A DNA stretch of 34,404 bases from the NCBI GenBank assembly GCA_948442015.1, contig CAOJRP010000016.1, positions 1-34,404 of the forward strand, written 5' to 3'. Each line of letters begins with the position of its first letter. Position 1 is the stretch's first letter. The stretch comes from an uncultured Erysipelotrichaceae bacterium (GTDB lineage: Bacteria; Bacillota_I; Bacilli_A; RF39; UBA660). The position numbers and the translations under genes were made by a program. Of this stretch, positions 15,895 through 25,559 are shown in pieces. Below the pieces are notes generated by a model, which saw nothing but the letters and a program-made list of their open reading frames with translations, had not been told where the DNA came from and searched no databases.

Positions 15895-15903
15895 TGATAT
15901 AAT
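15895..15903 (+). promoter_or_regulatory. Extended -10 promoter of the short-chain dehydrogenase
   Basis: TGA-TATAAT, a perfect -10 hexamer with TGN extension, lies 33 bases before the ATG. No convincing -35 is visible. Confidence 0.5.
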
Positions 15904-15935
15904 TATCAAGTGTAAAATTGTAGGAGGAATAAGCT

Positions 15936-16652
15936 ATGACTTTAAAAAATAAAGTTGCTATAGTAACAGGAGGAAGTAGTGGAATTGGTGAGGCAATTGC
16001 AAATAAATTAATAGAATTAGGTGCCAAAGTAATTATTTTCGATATAAAAGAACCAAAATCATCATTATTTAATTATTATAAAGTAGATATAACTAAAGAT
16101 AATGAAATCAAAAAAGCAGTTAAGTTAATAGATAAAGTAGATATATTAGTAAATAATGCAGGAATATATTTTGAAAAGTATATTGAAGAAACAACTGATG
16201 AAGATATCGATAAAATGGTTGATATAAATATAAAAGGTACTTTTAAAGTTACGAGAAATTTAATTAATAAATTAAAAGAAAGTCAAGGTTGTATTATAAA
16301 TATTGCTTCTTGTTTAGGTTTAGTTCCAGAATTAACATCGCCTTTATATTGTACAACAAAAGCTGGAATTGTAATGTTTACTAAATGTTTGGCACAAGAA
16401 TATGCCGATTTAGGAGTTAGGGTGAATTGTGTTTTACCGGGACCAATTTTAACAGAATTATTAGAGGATAGTTTTAAAAATGAAGAACAAAAAATAAAAT
16501 GTGCTAAAAGAATTCCTGTTAGAAGAATTGGAAAACCAAGCGAAGTTGCAAATGTAGTAGCTTTTTTAAGTAGTGATGAGACTTCATATGTTACTGGTGG
16601 CATTTATACTGTAGATGGGGGAGTTTCTACTTCTAGTATTTATTCTAAGTAA
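15936..16652 (+). CDS. Short-chain dehydrogenase/reductase (FabG-like)
   Basis: Classical SDR of 238 residues, an NAD(P)H-dependent oxidoreductase of the cytoplasm. The cofactor motif TGGSSGIG is at 11-18, NNAG at 73-76, and the catalytic Ser125, Tyr138 and Lys142 (YCTTK) are all present. The C-terminal RVNCVLPGPILTEL and the closing YVTGGIYTVDGG are typical. Asp36 after the second strand (IIFDIKEP) suggests NAD(H) rather than NADP(H). FabG-like 3-oxoacyl-ACP reductase is possible, but no fatty-acid genes are next to it, so a stand-alone oxidoreductase of unknown substrate is the safer call. AGGAGG precedes the ATG. Confidence 0.92.
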   Translation: MTLKNKVAIVTGGSSGIGEAIANKLIELGAKVIIFDIKEPKSSLFNYYKVDITKDNEIKKAVKLIDKVDILVNNAGIYFEKYIEETTDEDIDKMVDINIKGTFKVTRNLINKLKESQGCIINIASCLGLVPELTSPLYCTTKAGIVMFTKCLAQEYADLGVRVNCVLPGPILTELLEDSFKNEEQKIKCAKRIPVRRIGKPSEVANVVAFLSSDETSYVTGGIYTVDGGVSTSSIYSK

Positions 16653-16708
16653 TTAGTTTAAACTTTTAATTATTCAATAAATAAATGGTAGCAATTTTAT
16701 TTCCTTTT

Positions 16709-16717
16709 TGATATAAT
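16709..16717 (+). promoter_or_regulatory. Extended -10 promoter of the lipoprotein
   Basis: TGA-TATAAT, 28 bases before the lipoprotein ATG, has the same extended -10 form as the promoter of the dehydrogenase upstream. Confidence 0.5.
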
Positions 16718-16745
16718 AATTTCATTAAGGAGAAGGAGATTTTAT

Positions 16746-17297
16746 ATGAAAAAATTATTAGCTATTTTATTGTGTAGCACCTTTATTTTAGGAATTGCTA
16801 CTGGTTGTGGAAAAGATGAAGAAAAGGATACAAAAAAACCTGAAGTACAAGAAAAATCAAAAGGTAAATGTGAAGTTGCTGAATGTATGAAAGAACTAAA
16901 ACCAGAAATGAAAGTAGAAGAAATTAATGAAATAATTGGTTTTGAAGGAGAAAAAGAAGAAGATAAAGAAAACTATATATGGCAATTAACAGAAAAAACT
17001 AAAATAGAAGTTGAATATACTAATGGTAAGGGAAGTATTGATGCAACTTATAATAAAGAAGATTTAAAAAATGAAGATGTAAAAATATCTATATGTTATG
17101 ATATAGTAAACAACATTAAAGAAAAAACATATACTTATGAAGAAATGGTTGAAAAACTTGAAGGAGTTGAAGGAAATTTAGAATCTTATTCTTCGACTTC
17201 TAAAATGTATTCTTGGGTTAATAAAGATGGCCAAACTTTTAGAGCAACTTTTTCTGAAAGTTTAAAAGGTAAAGCTTCTATAGTATCTATAAGATAA
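16746..17297 (+). CDS. Lipoprotein with tandem BLIP-like (SmpA-type) repeats
   Basis: Exported lipoprotein. A positively charged start and hydrophobic helix (MKKLLAILLCSTFILG) end in the lipobox IATGC, with Cys21 as the lipidated residue. A charged linker follows. Two related modules can be seen: about 46-105 (ELKPEMKVEEINEIIGFEG ... YIWQLTEKTKIEVEYTNGK) and about 130-183 (YEEMVEKLEGVEG ... YSWVNKDGQTFRATF). Each has the 'helix, turn, YxW strand' pattern of BLIP/SmpA-like (DUF3862-type) domains. In known proteins these domains mediate protein-protein contacts. The ligand here is unknown. The gene has its own promoter and a strong terminator. Confidence 0.82.
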   Translation: MKKLLAILLCSTFILGIATGCGKDEEKDTKKPEVQEKSKGKCEVAECMKELKPEMKVEEINEIIGFEGEKEEDKENYIWQLTEKTKIEVEYTNGKGSIDATYNKEDLKNEDVKISICYDIVNNIKEKTYTYEEMVEKLEGVEGNLESYSSTSKMYSWVNKDGQTFRATFSESLKGKASIVSIR

Positions 17298-17321
17298 AAA
17301 ATATAATAATATTTAATTAAT

Positions 17322-17374
17322 ATTCTATTGTACATTTTTAAATTTTTTTGATTTTGTGCAATAGAATTTTTTTC
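17322..17374 (+). terminator. Intrinsic terminator after the lipoprotein gene
   Basis: A 13-bp stem ATTCTATTGTACA / TGTGCAATAGAAT with one G-U pair and a long T-rich loop is followed by a run of T. Confidence 0.8.
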
Positions 17375-17403
17375 TTTTCAAATAAGTAGTTTTGCTATAT
17401 AAT
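17375..17403 (+). promoter_or_regulatory. Promoter of the 493-residue gene
   Basis: TTTTCA (17375-17380), a 17-base spacer and TATAAT (17398-17403) come directly after the terminator, with a GGGGGG-containing ribosome site just downstream. Confidence 0.5.
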
Positions 17404-17427
17404 AAATTCTCGTTAGGGGGGATTACT

Positions 17428-18909
17428 ATGGCTTTTTTTCCAACGGATTATTTAAAACAAGGTAAAGTAGATTTTGTTTTTGGACTAACGCCTTATGATT
17501 ATGAACATTTAGTGGAACTTGTTCGTAATGATGTAGATAATAATGCAATTATTAAAGGATTTCTGCCAAGTTTATTAGATAATTATAGTAGCTTTTGTTT
17601 TGCTATTATTTATGATAACGATGAGTTTGAAAAAGAAACAAAGTATTTATTGTCTAAAGGTTTTAAATTAAGCGATGAACAAATTATTAATGTTTTAAAA
17701 AATACTACTTGGGGAAAAGAATATGTCTATGATAATCGCAATAAAATTATCCCTTTTCTTAAAGATGAAACAATTAATGAATTATTTAGTATAGTTTTTA
17801 GTAAGTTTAATGACTATCAAGATTATATTGCTTATTTTAAAATTCATCAAAACCTTCACATCAGATATTTATTTATGAAATTTATTGTCGAAAATGAGCC
17901 ATATAAATTATCTTTTATCTATGATAACTTTTTAAATTACTTAACAAGTTATACTCGTCAAGAGTTTGAACAATTAACTTTTTTACCTGAATTAATGGAT
18001 ATGTTTGATATATCATCGCTTGCATATAGTATTTTTAAATCAAAACTTGATAAACAATATTTCTCTGACTTAAAAGAATATATTTTAACGAATTATGAAA
18101 GTAATGATTTAGCTAAACTTTTATTAGAATCTAAGGAAACCCAAGTTGATCCTGCAACTTGGATAGGAAAACAAGACCAAGAAGGAGTAGAAGAATTCAA
18201 AAGTGATGCTAATCGACTTTTTGAAACATCCGCAACTTATAAATTTCGTATTTTAGAAAAATATTCCTCTTTGGTTAAAGATGAAATTTTAAATGATTTT
18301 GCTAAGAAAATGCGAATATTTAGAAAAAAAGACAATTCTACTTTAGACCATTTATTTTATTATAATTTAGGAAAATATATTTTAGAATATATTGATAAAT
18401 ATCTTTCATTAAGTAAAGATGAAACTTGTGAGTATTTAAATAAAGGGACAACTGCAACTGTATATCGGATAGGAGACTTTGTTTTGAAACTAATTAGGAC
18501 AAAATGGTCTTATGAAGATATTATTTGTCCTAATAGGTATTTTATTATTAAGAATTTAGAAGAACATTATGTAAGAAATGATAGAGGAATTGTGAGTGCT
18601 GGACTTGAAGTAGAACAATATTTAAAAAGAGATGTTAGTGATGTTCCAAAATATATTTTTAACTATCTTTTAGACGCTATAGAAAAATCAGGTTTACTTT
18701 GGACGGAAAGATATCGCAGTGGTGCTTGGATGGAAAATTGCCGCCTTTTAAATTCCTATTTAGATGCTGATTGTCATAATCATAACAACTTACCAGATTG
18801 GTTTAAAGAGTATCCAGCTGTTGTTATAGATAGGGATAGATTCTATCCTAATATCAAAGGACCAGATGGTAGGGTTTATATTAAACAATTACAAGAAAGT
18901 CTTGATTGA
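17428..18909 (+). CDS. Unknown protein with kinase-like N-lobe signature
   Basis: A 493-residue soluble protein of unknown function. The first two thirds are helical, with many aromatic residues. At 335-356 the segment EYLNKGTTATVYRIGDFVLKLI looks like a protein-kinase glycine-rich loop followed by the beta-3 lysine (Lys354). It continues with a helix containing LEEHYV and the E-V-E of SAGLEVEQYL. A proper HRD catalytic loop and DFG are not found; AVVIDRDRF near residue 460 might hold a metal Asp, but this is weak. The ATG at 17428 has AGGGGGG seven bases ahead, so the longer frame from 17392 is rejected. The next gene has its own promoter overlapping this stop codon. Confidence 0.7.
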   Translation: MAFFPTDYLKQGKVDFVFGLTPYDYEHLVELVRNDVDNNAIIKGFLPSLLDNYSSFCFAIIYDNDEFEKETKYLLSKGFKLSDEQIINVLKNTTWGKEYVYDNRNKIIPFLKDETINELFSIVFSKFNDYQDYIAYFKIHQNLHIRYLFMKFIVENEPYKLSFIYDNFLNYLTSYTRQEFEQLTFLPELMDMFDISSLAYSIFKSKLDKQYFSDLKEYILTNYESNDLAKLLLESKETQVDPATWIGKQDQEGVEEFKSDANRLFETSATYKFRILEKYSSLVKDEILNDFAKKMRIFRKKDNSTLDHLFYYNLGKYILEYIDKYLSLSKDETCEYLNKGTTATVYRIGDFVLKLIRTKWSYEDIICPNRYFIIKNLEEHYVRNDRGIVSAGLEVEQYLKRDVSDVPKYIFNYLLDAIEKSGLLWTERYRSGAWMENCRLLNSYLDADCHNHNNLPDWFKEYPAVVIDRDRFYPNIKGPDGRVYIKQLQESLD

Positions 18910-18933
18910 GAATTTTTAAAAAGATGTTATAAT
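18906..18933 (+). promoter_or_regulatory. Promoter of the 350-residue gene
   Basis: TTGAGA (18906-18911), a 16-base spacer and TATAAT (18928-18933) with TGT extension. The -35 overlaps the TGA stop of the preceding gene. Confidence 0.6.
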
Positions 18934-18957
18934 ATTTATATCAAGGGAGGTTACTTT

Positions 18958-20010
18958 ATGATTAAAGCCATAGACAAAAAATATTGTAGAGGAAATTTAG
19001 TACAACTTATGCCGATTACGAGTTATTGCCATTTAATAACAAGTGCTGATGAAATAATATTATTAAAAATAGGGGATAAAGTTTTAGTTAATAAATATAT
19101 TAATCATCCAAAAAGAGATTTTTTTCCTTATAATGAAAAAGAACAAAATGATAAAGAACATTTTACAGAACTATTTGAGTATAATAAAACATATTTGAAT
19201 TTTAGATTTTCTGTAAGAAGGGGATTTTCTGTTTATAAAGATTACTTTTTTAAGGGAAGTAAAAGAGCATTATGGTTAGAAGAATCTTTACAAGTTGATG
19301 ATAGATATGCTCAAGAAAAATTTACGGAGTTAAATCGAAATTCTTTGGAAAGGATATTTGATAGTAGTAATTATGACTCGATGTATGTTATTGATATAAA
19401 TAGAGGAATAATATTTGCAAGAAATGATAAAGAAAAAATTCATATTGGAGAAAATATTATTCCAAGTAATGATAAAATTGTTAAAATGGACTTAGAAAAA
19501 AGACAAGTAAATTATAGTATATCCAAGGCTTTAACAGACGGAAATTATACTGAAGAAAGTTATCAAGAAGCGAATACTCCAAAGACAGTTGATGAAATAA
19601 AAAATTTAAAAATTTATAAACCATTAAGTTTTTTCTCCAAATATTCTCATTTGTTGTTAACCATTAGAGATGGAAAATTTGATTTAACATGGTTTAGAAT
19701 TGACTTTATTGAAAAAGATAAATTTAAATTCACATTCTCCCCAATAACCATAACCGAACCAACAGTTGATGATGTTATGGGATATGCTAATAATAATGAG
19801 ATTGAAAATACTCCTGAGCCTTCAAAACCAACTCCAACTTTTGCACAAGTCCATACTTTAAAAAATCAAGAAATGGCTATGAATACTACAAGTGATTTAA
19901 ATGCTGATATAAATGGCCAAGAACAAGAACAATCAGCAAGTAGTGAAAATGGTGTTTTTATGAGATTACAAAAAATGTTTAAAAGATATAAACCTAATGA
20001 TAAAAAATAA
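18958..20010 (+). CDS. Unknown 350-residue protein with disordered linker
   Basis: No family is recognised. Residues 1-255 look like a compact alpha/beta domain. It has strands such as SADEIILLKIGDKVLVNKYI, an aromatic-rich patch (YLNFRFSVRRGFSVYKDYFF) and a short motif MYVIDINRGIIFARND. Residues about 270-325 are Pro/Glu/Asn/Gln-rich and probably disordered (NTPEPSKPTPTFAQ, NGQEQEQSASSE). The last 20 residues form a basic amphipathic helix (RLQKMFKRYK) that could contact membrane or nucleic acid. There is no signal peptide or membrane helix. A GGGAGG ribosome site, its own promoter and a terminator define a single-gene unit. Confidence 0.65.
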   Translation: MIKAIDKKYCRGNLVQLMPITSYCHLITSADEIILLKIGDKVLVNKYINHPKRDFFPYNEKEQNDKEHFTELFEYNKTYLNFRFSVRRGFSVYKDYFFKGSKRALWLEESLQVDDRYAQEKFTELNRNSLERIFDSSNYDSMYVIDINRGIIFARNDKEKIHIGENIIPSNDKIVKMDLEKRQVNYSISKALTDGNYTEESYQEANTPKTVDEIKNLKIYKPLSFFSKYSHLLLTIRDGKFDLTWFRIDFIEKDKFKFTFSPITITEPTVDDVMGYANNNEIENTPEPSKPTPTFAQVHTLKNQEMAMNTTSDLNADINGQEQEQSASSENGVFMRLQKMFKRYKPNDKK

Positions 20011-20033
20011 GCGTTTAACTTTTACCTTAATTT

Positions 20034-20056
20034 ACCTAAGAAATTAGGTTTTTTTT
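20034..20056 (+). terminator. Intrinsic terminator before addB
   Basis: A 6-bp stem ACCTAA / TTAGGT with GAAA loop and a T7 tail. The extended -10 of the addB promoter follows within two bases. Confidence 0.8.
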
Positions 20057-20057
20057 A

Positions 20058-20066
20058 TGCTATAAT
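20058..20066 (+). promoter_or_regulatory. Extended -10 promoter of addBA
   Basis: TGC-TATAAT lies 19 bases before the addB ATG. The predicted start near 20073 would leave about 13 bases of leader carrying the AGGGTG site, which resembles the very short leader proposed for the radical SAM operon. Confidence 0.45.
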
Positions 20067-20085
20067 TCTTATAGGGTGTTTAAAA

Positions 20086-22467
20086 ATGAAGTATGAAAAC
20101 AAAACAATTTTAATAGTTGAATCTCTAGTTAAAAATAATATTTTATTAGAAATAAATAATCAAAAAGAATTACTTGATATAAAAGTTTTTACTTTGAATG
20201 AGTTTATTCATAAATTCTATTTTGATTACAATGAAGAAACAATTTTTTATATAACAAAAGAGTATCACGTAAAACCAGAAATAGCGAAAATATATTTAGA
20301 TAATTTATATTACTTAAATGATTCTGTTTTTGATAATCCGAAATTAAATTTTTTGCAAGAGTTAAAGAAAAAGTTAATAACTAAGAACTTATTAACAACT
20401 AATAAAATGTTTAAAGAGTACCTAAAGAATTACGGGATAATTTTTTATAACATCAAACCTAGTAAATATAATCTTTCTATTTATCACGAATTATCTAAGA
20501 TATATATTACTAAAATATATAATACAAAACTAAATGAATATAACCATCAAGTATATCATATTGATACTTTAGAAAATGAAGTAATATTTGTATCTAACCA
20601 AATATGTGAGCTTGCAAGTAGAGGAATAAATCTTAATCACATTTATTTAGCTAATTTATCCGATGAAGCAAGAATTTATATTACAAAATATTTCACTTTA
20701 TTTAAAATACCAGTAGAACTAAAGAGTGATACTTCCATATATGGAACAAATATTGTTAAAAAATTTATTAAAAATTATCAAAGTGACATTACAAAGACCC
20801 TAGATTCGATTAAAGATTTAATTGTTAACGAAGAAAGTGAAACTGTTTATGAACAAATAGTAACAATTATCAATAAATACTCTTTTGTTAGTGATTATGA
20901 AGAAGTAAAAGAATTAATTATTTGGGAATTAAAAAAAGCAAAAAGAAGAAAAGAGAAGAGTGCTCTTGCTGTTAGAGAAGTTAATTACTTAGAAGAAATA
21001 TTTAGCGAAGATGATTATGTTTTCTTATTTAATGTTAATCAAGGTAGTGTTCCTAAAATATATAAAGATGAAAATTATTTAGAAGATAAGATAATGAATT
21101 GCTTAGGATTTGATGATTCAAATGACAAAAATAAATTAGAGAGTTTAAGAACAATTGTTAAGATTAAAAATATCAAAAATTTATACTTAATGTATATTGA
21201 TTATTCTTTGGAAGGAAAGCTATATAAATCAAGTATTATTGATGAACTAGGTTTAGAAGTTATAACTCCTAAAAAGGAAACTTTTTCCTATTCGCATGCT
21301 TTTAATAAACTAGCTCTTGCTACTTATTTGGAAGATTATCAAAAATATAACATTGTCAATGATTCTTTAAAAATACTTCATAGTAATTATAAATTAAATA
21401 AGTATGATAATAGTTTTAAAGGCCTTAATAAAGAAACTCTCCATAAATATCTTGATAACAAGCTAGTTTTATCATATTCTAGTCTAGACTACTACTATAA
21501 ATGTGCTTTTCGATACTATTTAAATAATATTTTAAAAATAAATATTTATGAAGAAACTTTTATGCAAGTAGTAGGAAATATCTTTCATTATGTCTTAGAA
21601 AATATCTTTAAAAATGAAAAGTCTTTTGATGAGTTATTTCTGGAAGCAAAAAACAAAGAACCATACGAATATACTATTAAAGATAACTTCTTTTTAAGAA
21701 AATTAAAAAAAGAACTTTTATTTATTGTCGAAACCATTAAAGAACAAAATAATTATAGTAATTTAACTAATGAGTTATATGAAGAAAAAGTAGTTACTAA
21801 TATTCCTGGTAATATCAAAATAGAATTTAAAGGACTAATCGATAAAGTAAAGTACAAAGAAGAAAATGGCAAAACTATTTTAGTTATTATCGACTATAAA
21901 ACGGGTAATTCAAGTATTAATTTAAATAATATTGTCTATGGATTATCACTTCAACTTCCCATTTATATTTACCTTGCTAAAAATAATCCGAAGTTTACTA
22001 ATGTCGAAGTAGCAGGTTTTTACTTACAAAAAATTCTTAATGATGAAGTAGTAGCAGAACCTAATAAAACTTATCTTGAACTTAAAAAAGATAATTTGAA
22101 ATTACTTGGGTATAGTAATGAAAATTTTGAAGTAATTAAAGAATTTGACAATACTTTTATGGATAGTAAAGTAGTAAAAAGTTTGAAAGTTAGTAGTAAA
22201 GGTTTTTATTCTTATAGTAAAGTATTATCAAGTAAGAAGATGGAGCAATTAGAAAAGTTAGTTGAAGGTAAAATAAGGGAAGGAGCTAAGAACATTGAAG
22301 AGGGGAATTTCCCAATTAACCCGAAAAAGATGAAACATATATTAATTGGATGTGAATTTTGTAAGTACAAAGATATTTGTTTTAAAGAGGAAAAAGATAT
22401 TGTTGAGTTAAAAGAATATAAAGATTTAGAATTTTTAGAAGGTGATGAAGATGCGAAATTGGACTGA
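20086..22467 (+). CDS. addB: AddB, helicase-exonuclease subunit B
   Basis: Subunit of the AddAB helicase-nuclease that resects double-strand breaks for RecA. The C-terminal nuclease has IIDYKTG at 601-607 (Asp603, Lys605). The four iron-sulfur cysteines typical of AddB can be placed: Cys473 (KCAFRYYL) and Cys756, Cys759 and Cys765 (CEFCKYKDIC). No Walker A motif is seen at the N-terminus, where the domain is degenerate; Chi recognition is thought to sit there in other species. At 793 residues it is clearly shorter than the Bacillus subtilis protein (about 1,160). The last 17 bases overlap the addA start, so the two are translationally coupled. Confidence 0.93.
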   Translation: MKYENKTILIVESLVKNNILLEINNQKELLDIKVFTLNEFIHKFYFDYNEETIFYITKEYHVKPEIAKIYLDNLYYLNDSVFDNPKLNFLQELKKKLITKNLLTTNKMFKEYLKNYGIIFYNIKPSKYNLSIYHELSKIYITKIYNTKLNEYNHQVYHIDTLENEVIFVSNQICELASRGINLNHIYLANLSDEARIYITKYFTLFKIPVELKSDTSIYGTNIVKKFIKNYQSDITKTLDSIKDLIVNEESETVYEQIVTIINKYSFVSDYEEVKELIIWELKKAKRRKEKSALAVREVNYLEEIFSEDDYVFLFNVNQGSVPKIYKDENYLEDKIMNCLGFDDSNDKNKLESLRTIVKIKNIKNLYLMYIDYSLEGKLYKSSIIDELGLEVITPKKETFSYSHAFNKLALATYLEDYQKYNIVNDSLKILHSNYKLNKYDNSFKGLNKETLHKYLDNKLVLSYSSLDYYYKCAFRYYLNNILKINIYEETFMQVVGNIFHYVLENIFKNEKSFDELFLEAKNKEPYEYTIKDNFFLRKLKKELLFIVETIKEQNNYSNLTNELYEEKVVTNIPGNIKIEFKGLIDKVKYKEENGKTILVIIDYKTGNSSINLNNIVYGLSLQLPIYIYLAKNNPKFTNVEVAGFYLQKILNDEVVAEPNKTYLELKKDNLKLLGYSNENFEVIKEFDNTFMDSKVVKSLKVSSKGFYSYSKVLSSKKMEQLEKLVEGKIREGAKNIEEGNFPINPKKMKHILIGCEFCKYKDICFKEEKDIVELKEYKDLEFLEGDEDAKLD

Positions 22468-25400
22468 GGAACAAAAAGAAGCCATTTATAAAAGTGGAAC
22501 AAATATCATTGTTTCAGCAGGGGCTGGAAGTGGGAAAACAGCTGTTTTAACTGAAAGAGTAATTGAAAAGTTAAAAAGTGGTGTCCATATCAATGAACTT
22601 TTAATTTTAACTTTTACTAAAGCAGCAGCAGGAGAAATGAAAGAGAGAATTAGAAAAGAAATAAGTAAGATACCTTCCCTAAAAGAAGAACTTGATTTGA
22701 TTGATTCTTCGTATATCACAACTTTCGACTCTTTCTCTTTATCTGTTTTGAAAAAGTATCACTATGCTATAAATGTCACTAATAGCATTAATATAAGTGA
22801 TAGCTCGATTATTATCTTAGAAAAGAAAAGAATTATTGATGAGATATTTTTAGAGTACTACCAAAGTGAAGATGAGAGTTTTAGTAAGTTAATCTACGAT
22901 TTTTGTGTTAAAGATGATAAAAATATCAAAATGAGTCTTATTAAAATTGGCGATAAATTAGAACTTAAAATCGATAAAGAAAAATATTTAAGCGAGTACA
23001 CTATTAACTATTTTAGTGATAGCTTTATGACTCAAGTAAAAAAAGATTACCAAGATTTAATTAAGAGGAGAAAACAAGATATTGAAGAGCAACTAGAAGA
23101 ATTATCTTATCTCGTCCCTAGTGAGTATTACTTAAAACTTTCGGTTTCTTTAATGAATTTACTTAGTGAAGATGAAATTGACAATATTACTATCAAACTA
23201 CCACCACTACCTAAAAATAGTGATGAAGAAACTAAAAAAAGTAAAGATTTATTAAAAAAGAAAATTGATCAATTATTAGAACTTAAAAATTATGGTAATT
23301 TAGAAGAAATAGAAGAAGATATAAACCTTACTAAAGATACAATTAGGATTATAATTGAGATATTAAAGAAATACTTTACTCGTTTAGATGCTTATAAAAG
23401 GGAAAGAGGTATATACGATTTTCAAGATATTGCTTTAATGAGTATTAAACTTTTACAAGATAATCCAAGTATCAAAGAAGAGTTAAAGAATAGTTTTAAA
23501 GAGATTATGGTTGATGAGTATCAAGATACTAATGATATAGGGGAGACTTTTATCTCTTTGATAAGTCAAAATAATGTTTATATGGTGGGAGACATTAAAC
23601 AAAGTATATATCGTTTTCGTAATGCTAATCCTTATATTTTTAAGAGTAAATATGATAGTTATGCTAAAAACGTTGATGGTATTAAAATTGATTTGTTAAG
23701 TAATTTTAGAAGTCGAGATGAAGTTTTAAACAATATCAATAAGATTTTTAACTATATTATGGATGATACATTAGGAGGAGCAGATTACTTAAACGCTCAT
23801 CAAATGCGCTATGGGAATAAGAGCTACATAGAAGAAGGGAAGACTCTCCAAGACTATAACATGGAGTTTTTAGAATATGATAATGATACTATTTATTCTA
23901 AAGAAGAAATAGAAATCTTTACGATTGCTAAAGATATAAAGAATAAAATCGAGAATAAGTATCAAGTATTTGATAAAGATACAAAGACACTTCATGATGC
24001 CACATATAGTGATTTTGTAATCTTACTTGATCGTAGTACTGATTTTGATTTATATAAAAAGATTTTTGAATATTTATCTCTTCCTTTAGTTCTATTAAAA
24101 GATGAGAAACTAAATGATAGTAATGACTTTTATATTATTAAAAATATTATTGATTTATTAATTCATATTAAAGAAGAGAATTTTGATACGAAGTTTAAAT
24201 ATGATTTATTAAGTCTATCTAGAAGTTATCTTTATAGTTTTACTGATGATGAGATATTTTCTACTTTTATGAATAATAATTTTAAAGAATCACAAGTTTA
24301 TCAAGATTTAGAGATACTTTCTAAAAGTATTGATTATCAAACAATTGATGAGATTTTAGAATGCGTTATAAATAAACTTCAATTTTATGAAAAAATAACT
24401 TCAATTTCGGATGTTCAAAAAAGTATGATTGTTATTCATAAGTTACTTGAAACAGCTAAGAATTTAGCTAGTACTGGTTATACAATTTATGATTTTAATG
24501 ACTATTTACAAGCTATATTAGATGAGAATTATCCATTAAAATATAGTACTTTTGAAAATGATAACAATGCAGTTAGAATTATGACTATTCATAAATCAAA
24601 AGGATTAGAGTACAATATTTGTTATTTTGCGGGTTTAAAGAAATCTTTTAATATAGATGATTTAAAAGAAAGGTTTTTGTTTGATAATAATTATGGAATA
24701 GTCATACCTTTATTTAAAGAAGGAATTAGAGGAACTATTTTAAAAGAACTAGTTCGTGAAAAATTTATCGAAGAGGAAATATCAGAGAAAATAAGACTTT
24801 TCTATGTGGCTTTAACAAGAGCTAAAGAAAAAATGATCTTTGTCCTTCCTAGTACAGTAGAAAGAGCAATGCATAAAAATGGTGATGGAGTAATATCTCT
24901 GCCAACAAGAAGTAAATATCGTAGTTTTCTAGATATTGTTGTTTCCATTAAGCAAGAATTAAAGTCTTATATAAGGCATATTGATATAGAAAAGTTAAAT
25001 ATAACTAGAGATTATTTATATCATAAAGAAAATATTTTTAAAGGTGCAGATAATACAAAGTTAGAAGTTCAAGAGTTAAGTATCATAAATTCTAAAATTA
25101 CTAGTCAAAGTTTCTCGAAGAAGAGTAATGAAGTAATAACTAAAGAAATTAAAAATAACATGAATTTTGGCTTAAAAATGCATGAGGCTTTAGAACTTAT
25201 TGATTTTAAGGAACCAAATTTTAGTTTAATAGATGATAATTTTATTAAGAATAAGATAACTAAGTTTTTAAGTTTTCCTCTTTTAAGTAATATAAAGCAA
25301 GCTAATATATATAAAGAATATGAATTTATGTATCTTGCTAATGAAGAGGAGTATCATGGAATTATTGATTTGATGATAGAATATGATAGCCATATTGACA

Positions 25401-25549
25401 TTATTGATTATAAACTTAGTAATGTTTTAGATGAGGGGTACATAGAACAATTAAATGGTTATAAGGCTTATATAAGTACTCTTACAAATAAGCCAATAAA
25501 TCTTTATTTGTATTCGATTATTAAAGAAGAAATAACACCTCTTACTTAG
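22451..25549 (+). CDS. addA: AddA, helicase-exonuclease subunit A
   Basis: UvrD/Rep-type helicase with a C-terminal nuclease, the motor of AddAB. In order: Q-motif (NWTEEQKEAI), Walker A SAGAGSGKT at 22-30, DEYQDT at 355-360, SNFRSRDEV, MTIHKSKGLEY from 711, and RLFYVALTRAKE at 782-793. The nuclease has GIIDLMIEY and DIIDYKLS with Asp986 and Lys988. With 1,032 residues it is about 200 shorter than the Bacillus protein. The ATG at 22451 follows AAGGTGA and matches the usual family N-terminus; the GTG at 22442 and ATG at 22445 are less well placed. Recombinational repair by AddAB is the alternative to the Ku/LigD pathway encoded 7 kb away. Confidence 0.95.
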   Translation: MRNWTEEQKEAIYKSGTNIIVSAGAGSGKTAVLTERVIEKLKSGVHINELLILTFTKAAAGEMKERIRKEISKIPSLKEELDLIDSSYITTFDSFSLSVLKKYHYAINVTNSINISDSSIIILEKKRIIDEIFLEYYQSEDESFSKLIYDFCVKDDKNIKMSLIKIGDKLELKIDKEKYLSEYTINYFSDSFMTQVKKDYQDLIKRRKQDIEEQLEELSYLVPSEYYLKLSVSLMNLLSEDEIDNITIKLPPLPKNSDEETKKSKDLLKKKIDQLLELKNYGNLEEIEEDINLTKDTIRIIIEILKKYFTRLDAYKRERGIYDFQDIALMSIKLLQDNPSIKEELKNSFKEIMVDEYQDTNDIGETFISLISQNNVYMVGDIKQSIYRFRNANPYIFKSKYDSYAKNVDGIKIDLLSNFRSRDEVLNNINKIFNYIMDDTLGGADYLNAHQMRYGNKSYIEEGKTLQDYNMEFLEYDNDTIYSKEEIEIFTIAKDIKNKIENKYQVFDKDTKTLHDATYSDFVILLDRSTDFDLYKKIFEYLSLPLVLLKDEKLNDSNDFYIIKNIIDLLIHIKEENFDTKFKYDLLSLSRSYLYSFTDDEIFSTFMNNNFKESQVYQDLEILSKSIDYQTIDEILECVINKLQFYEKITSISDVQKSMIVIHKLLETAKNLASTGYTIYDFNDYLQAILDENYPLKYSTFENDNNAVRIMTIHKSKGLEYNICYFAGLKKSFNIDDLKERFLFDNNYGIVIPLFKEGIRGTILKELVREKFIEEEISEKIRLFYVALTRAKEKMIFVLPSTVERAMHKNGDGVISLPTRSKYRSFLDIVVSIKQELKSYIRHIDIEKLNITRDYLYHKENIFKGADNTKLEVQELSIINSKITSQSFSKKSNEVITKEIKNNMNFGLKMHEALELIDFKEPNFSLIDDNFIKNKITKFLSFPLLSNIKQANIYKEYEFMYLANEEEYHGIIDLMIEYDSHIDIIDYKLSNVLDEGYIEQLNGYKAYISTLTNKPINLYLYSIIKEEITPLT

Positions 25550-25559
25550 TTTACTTTTA

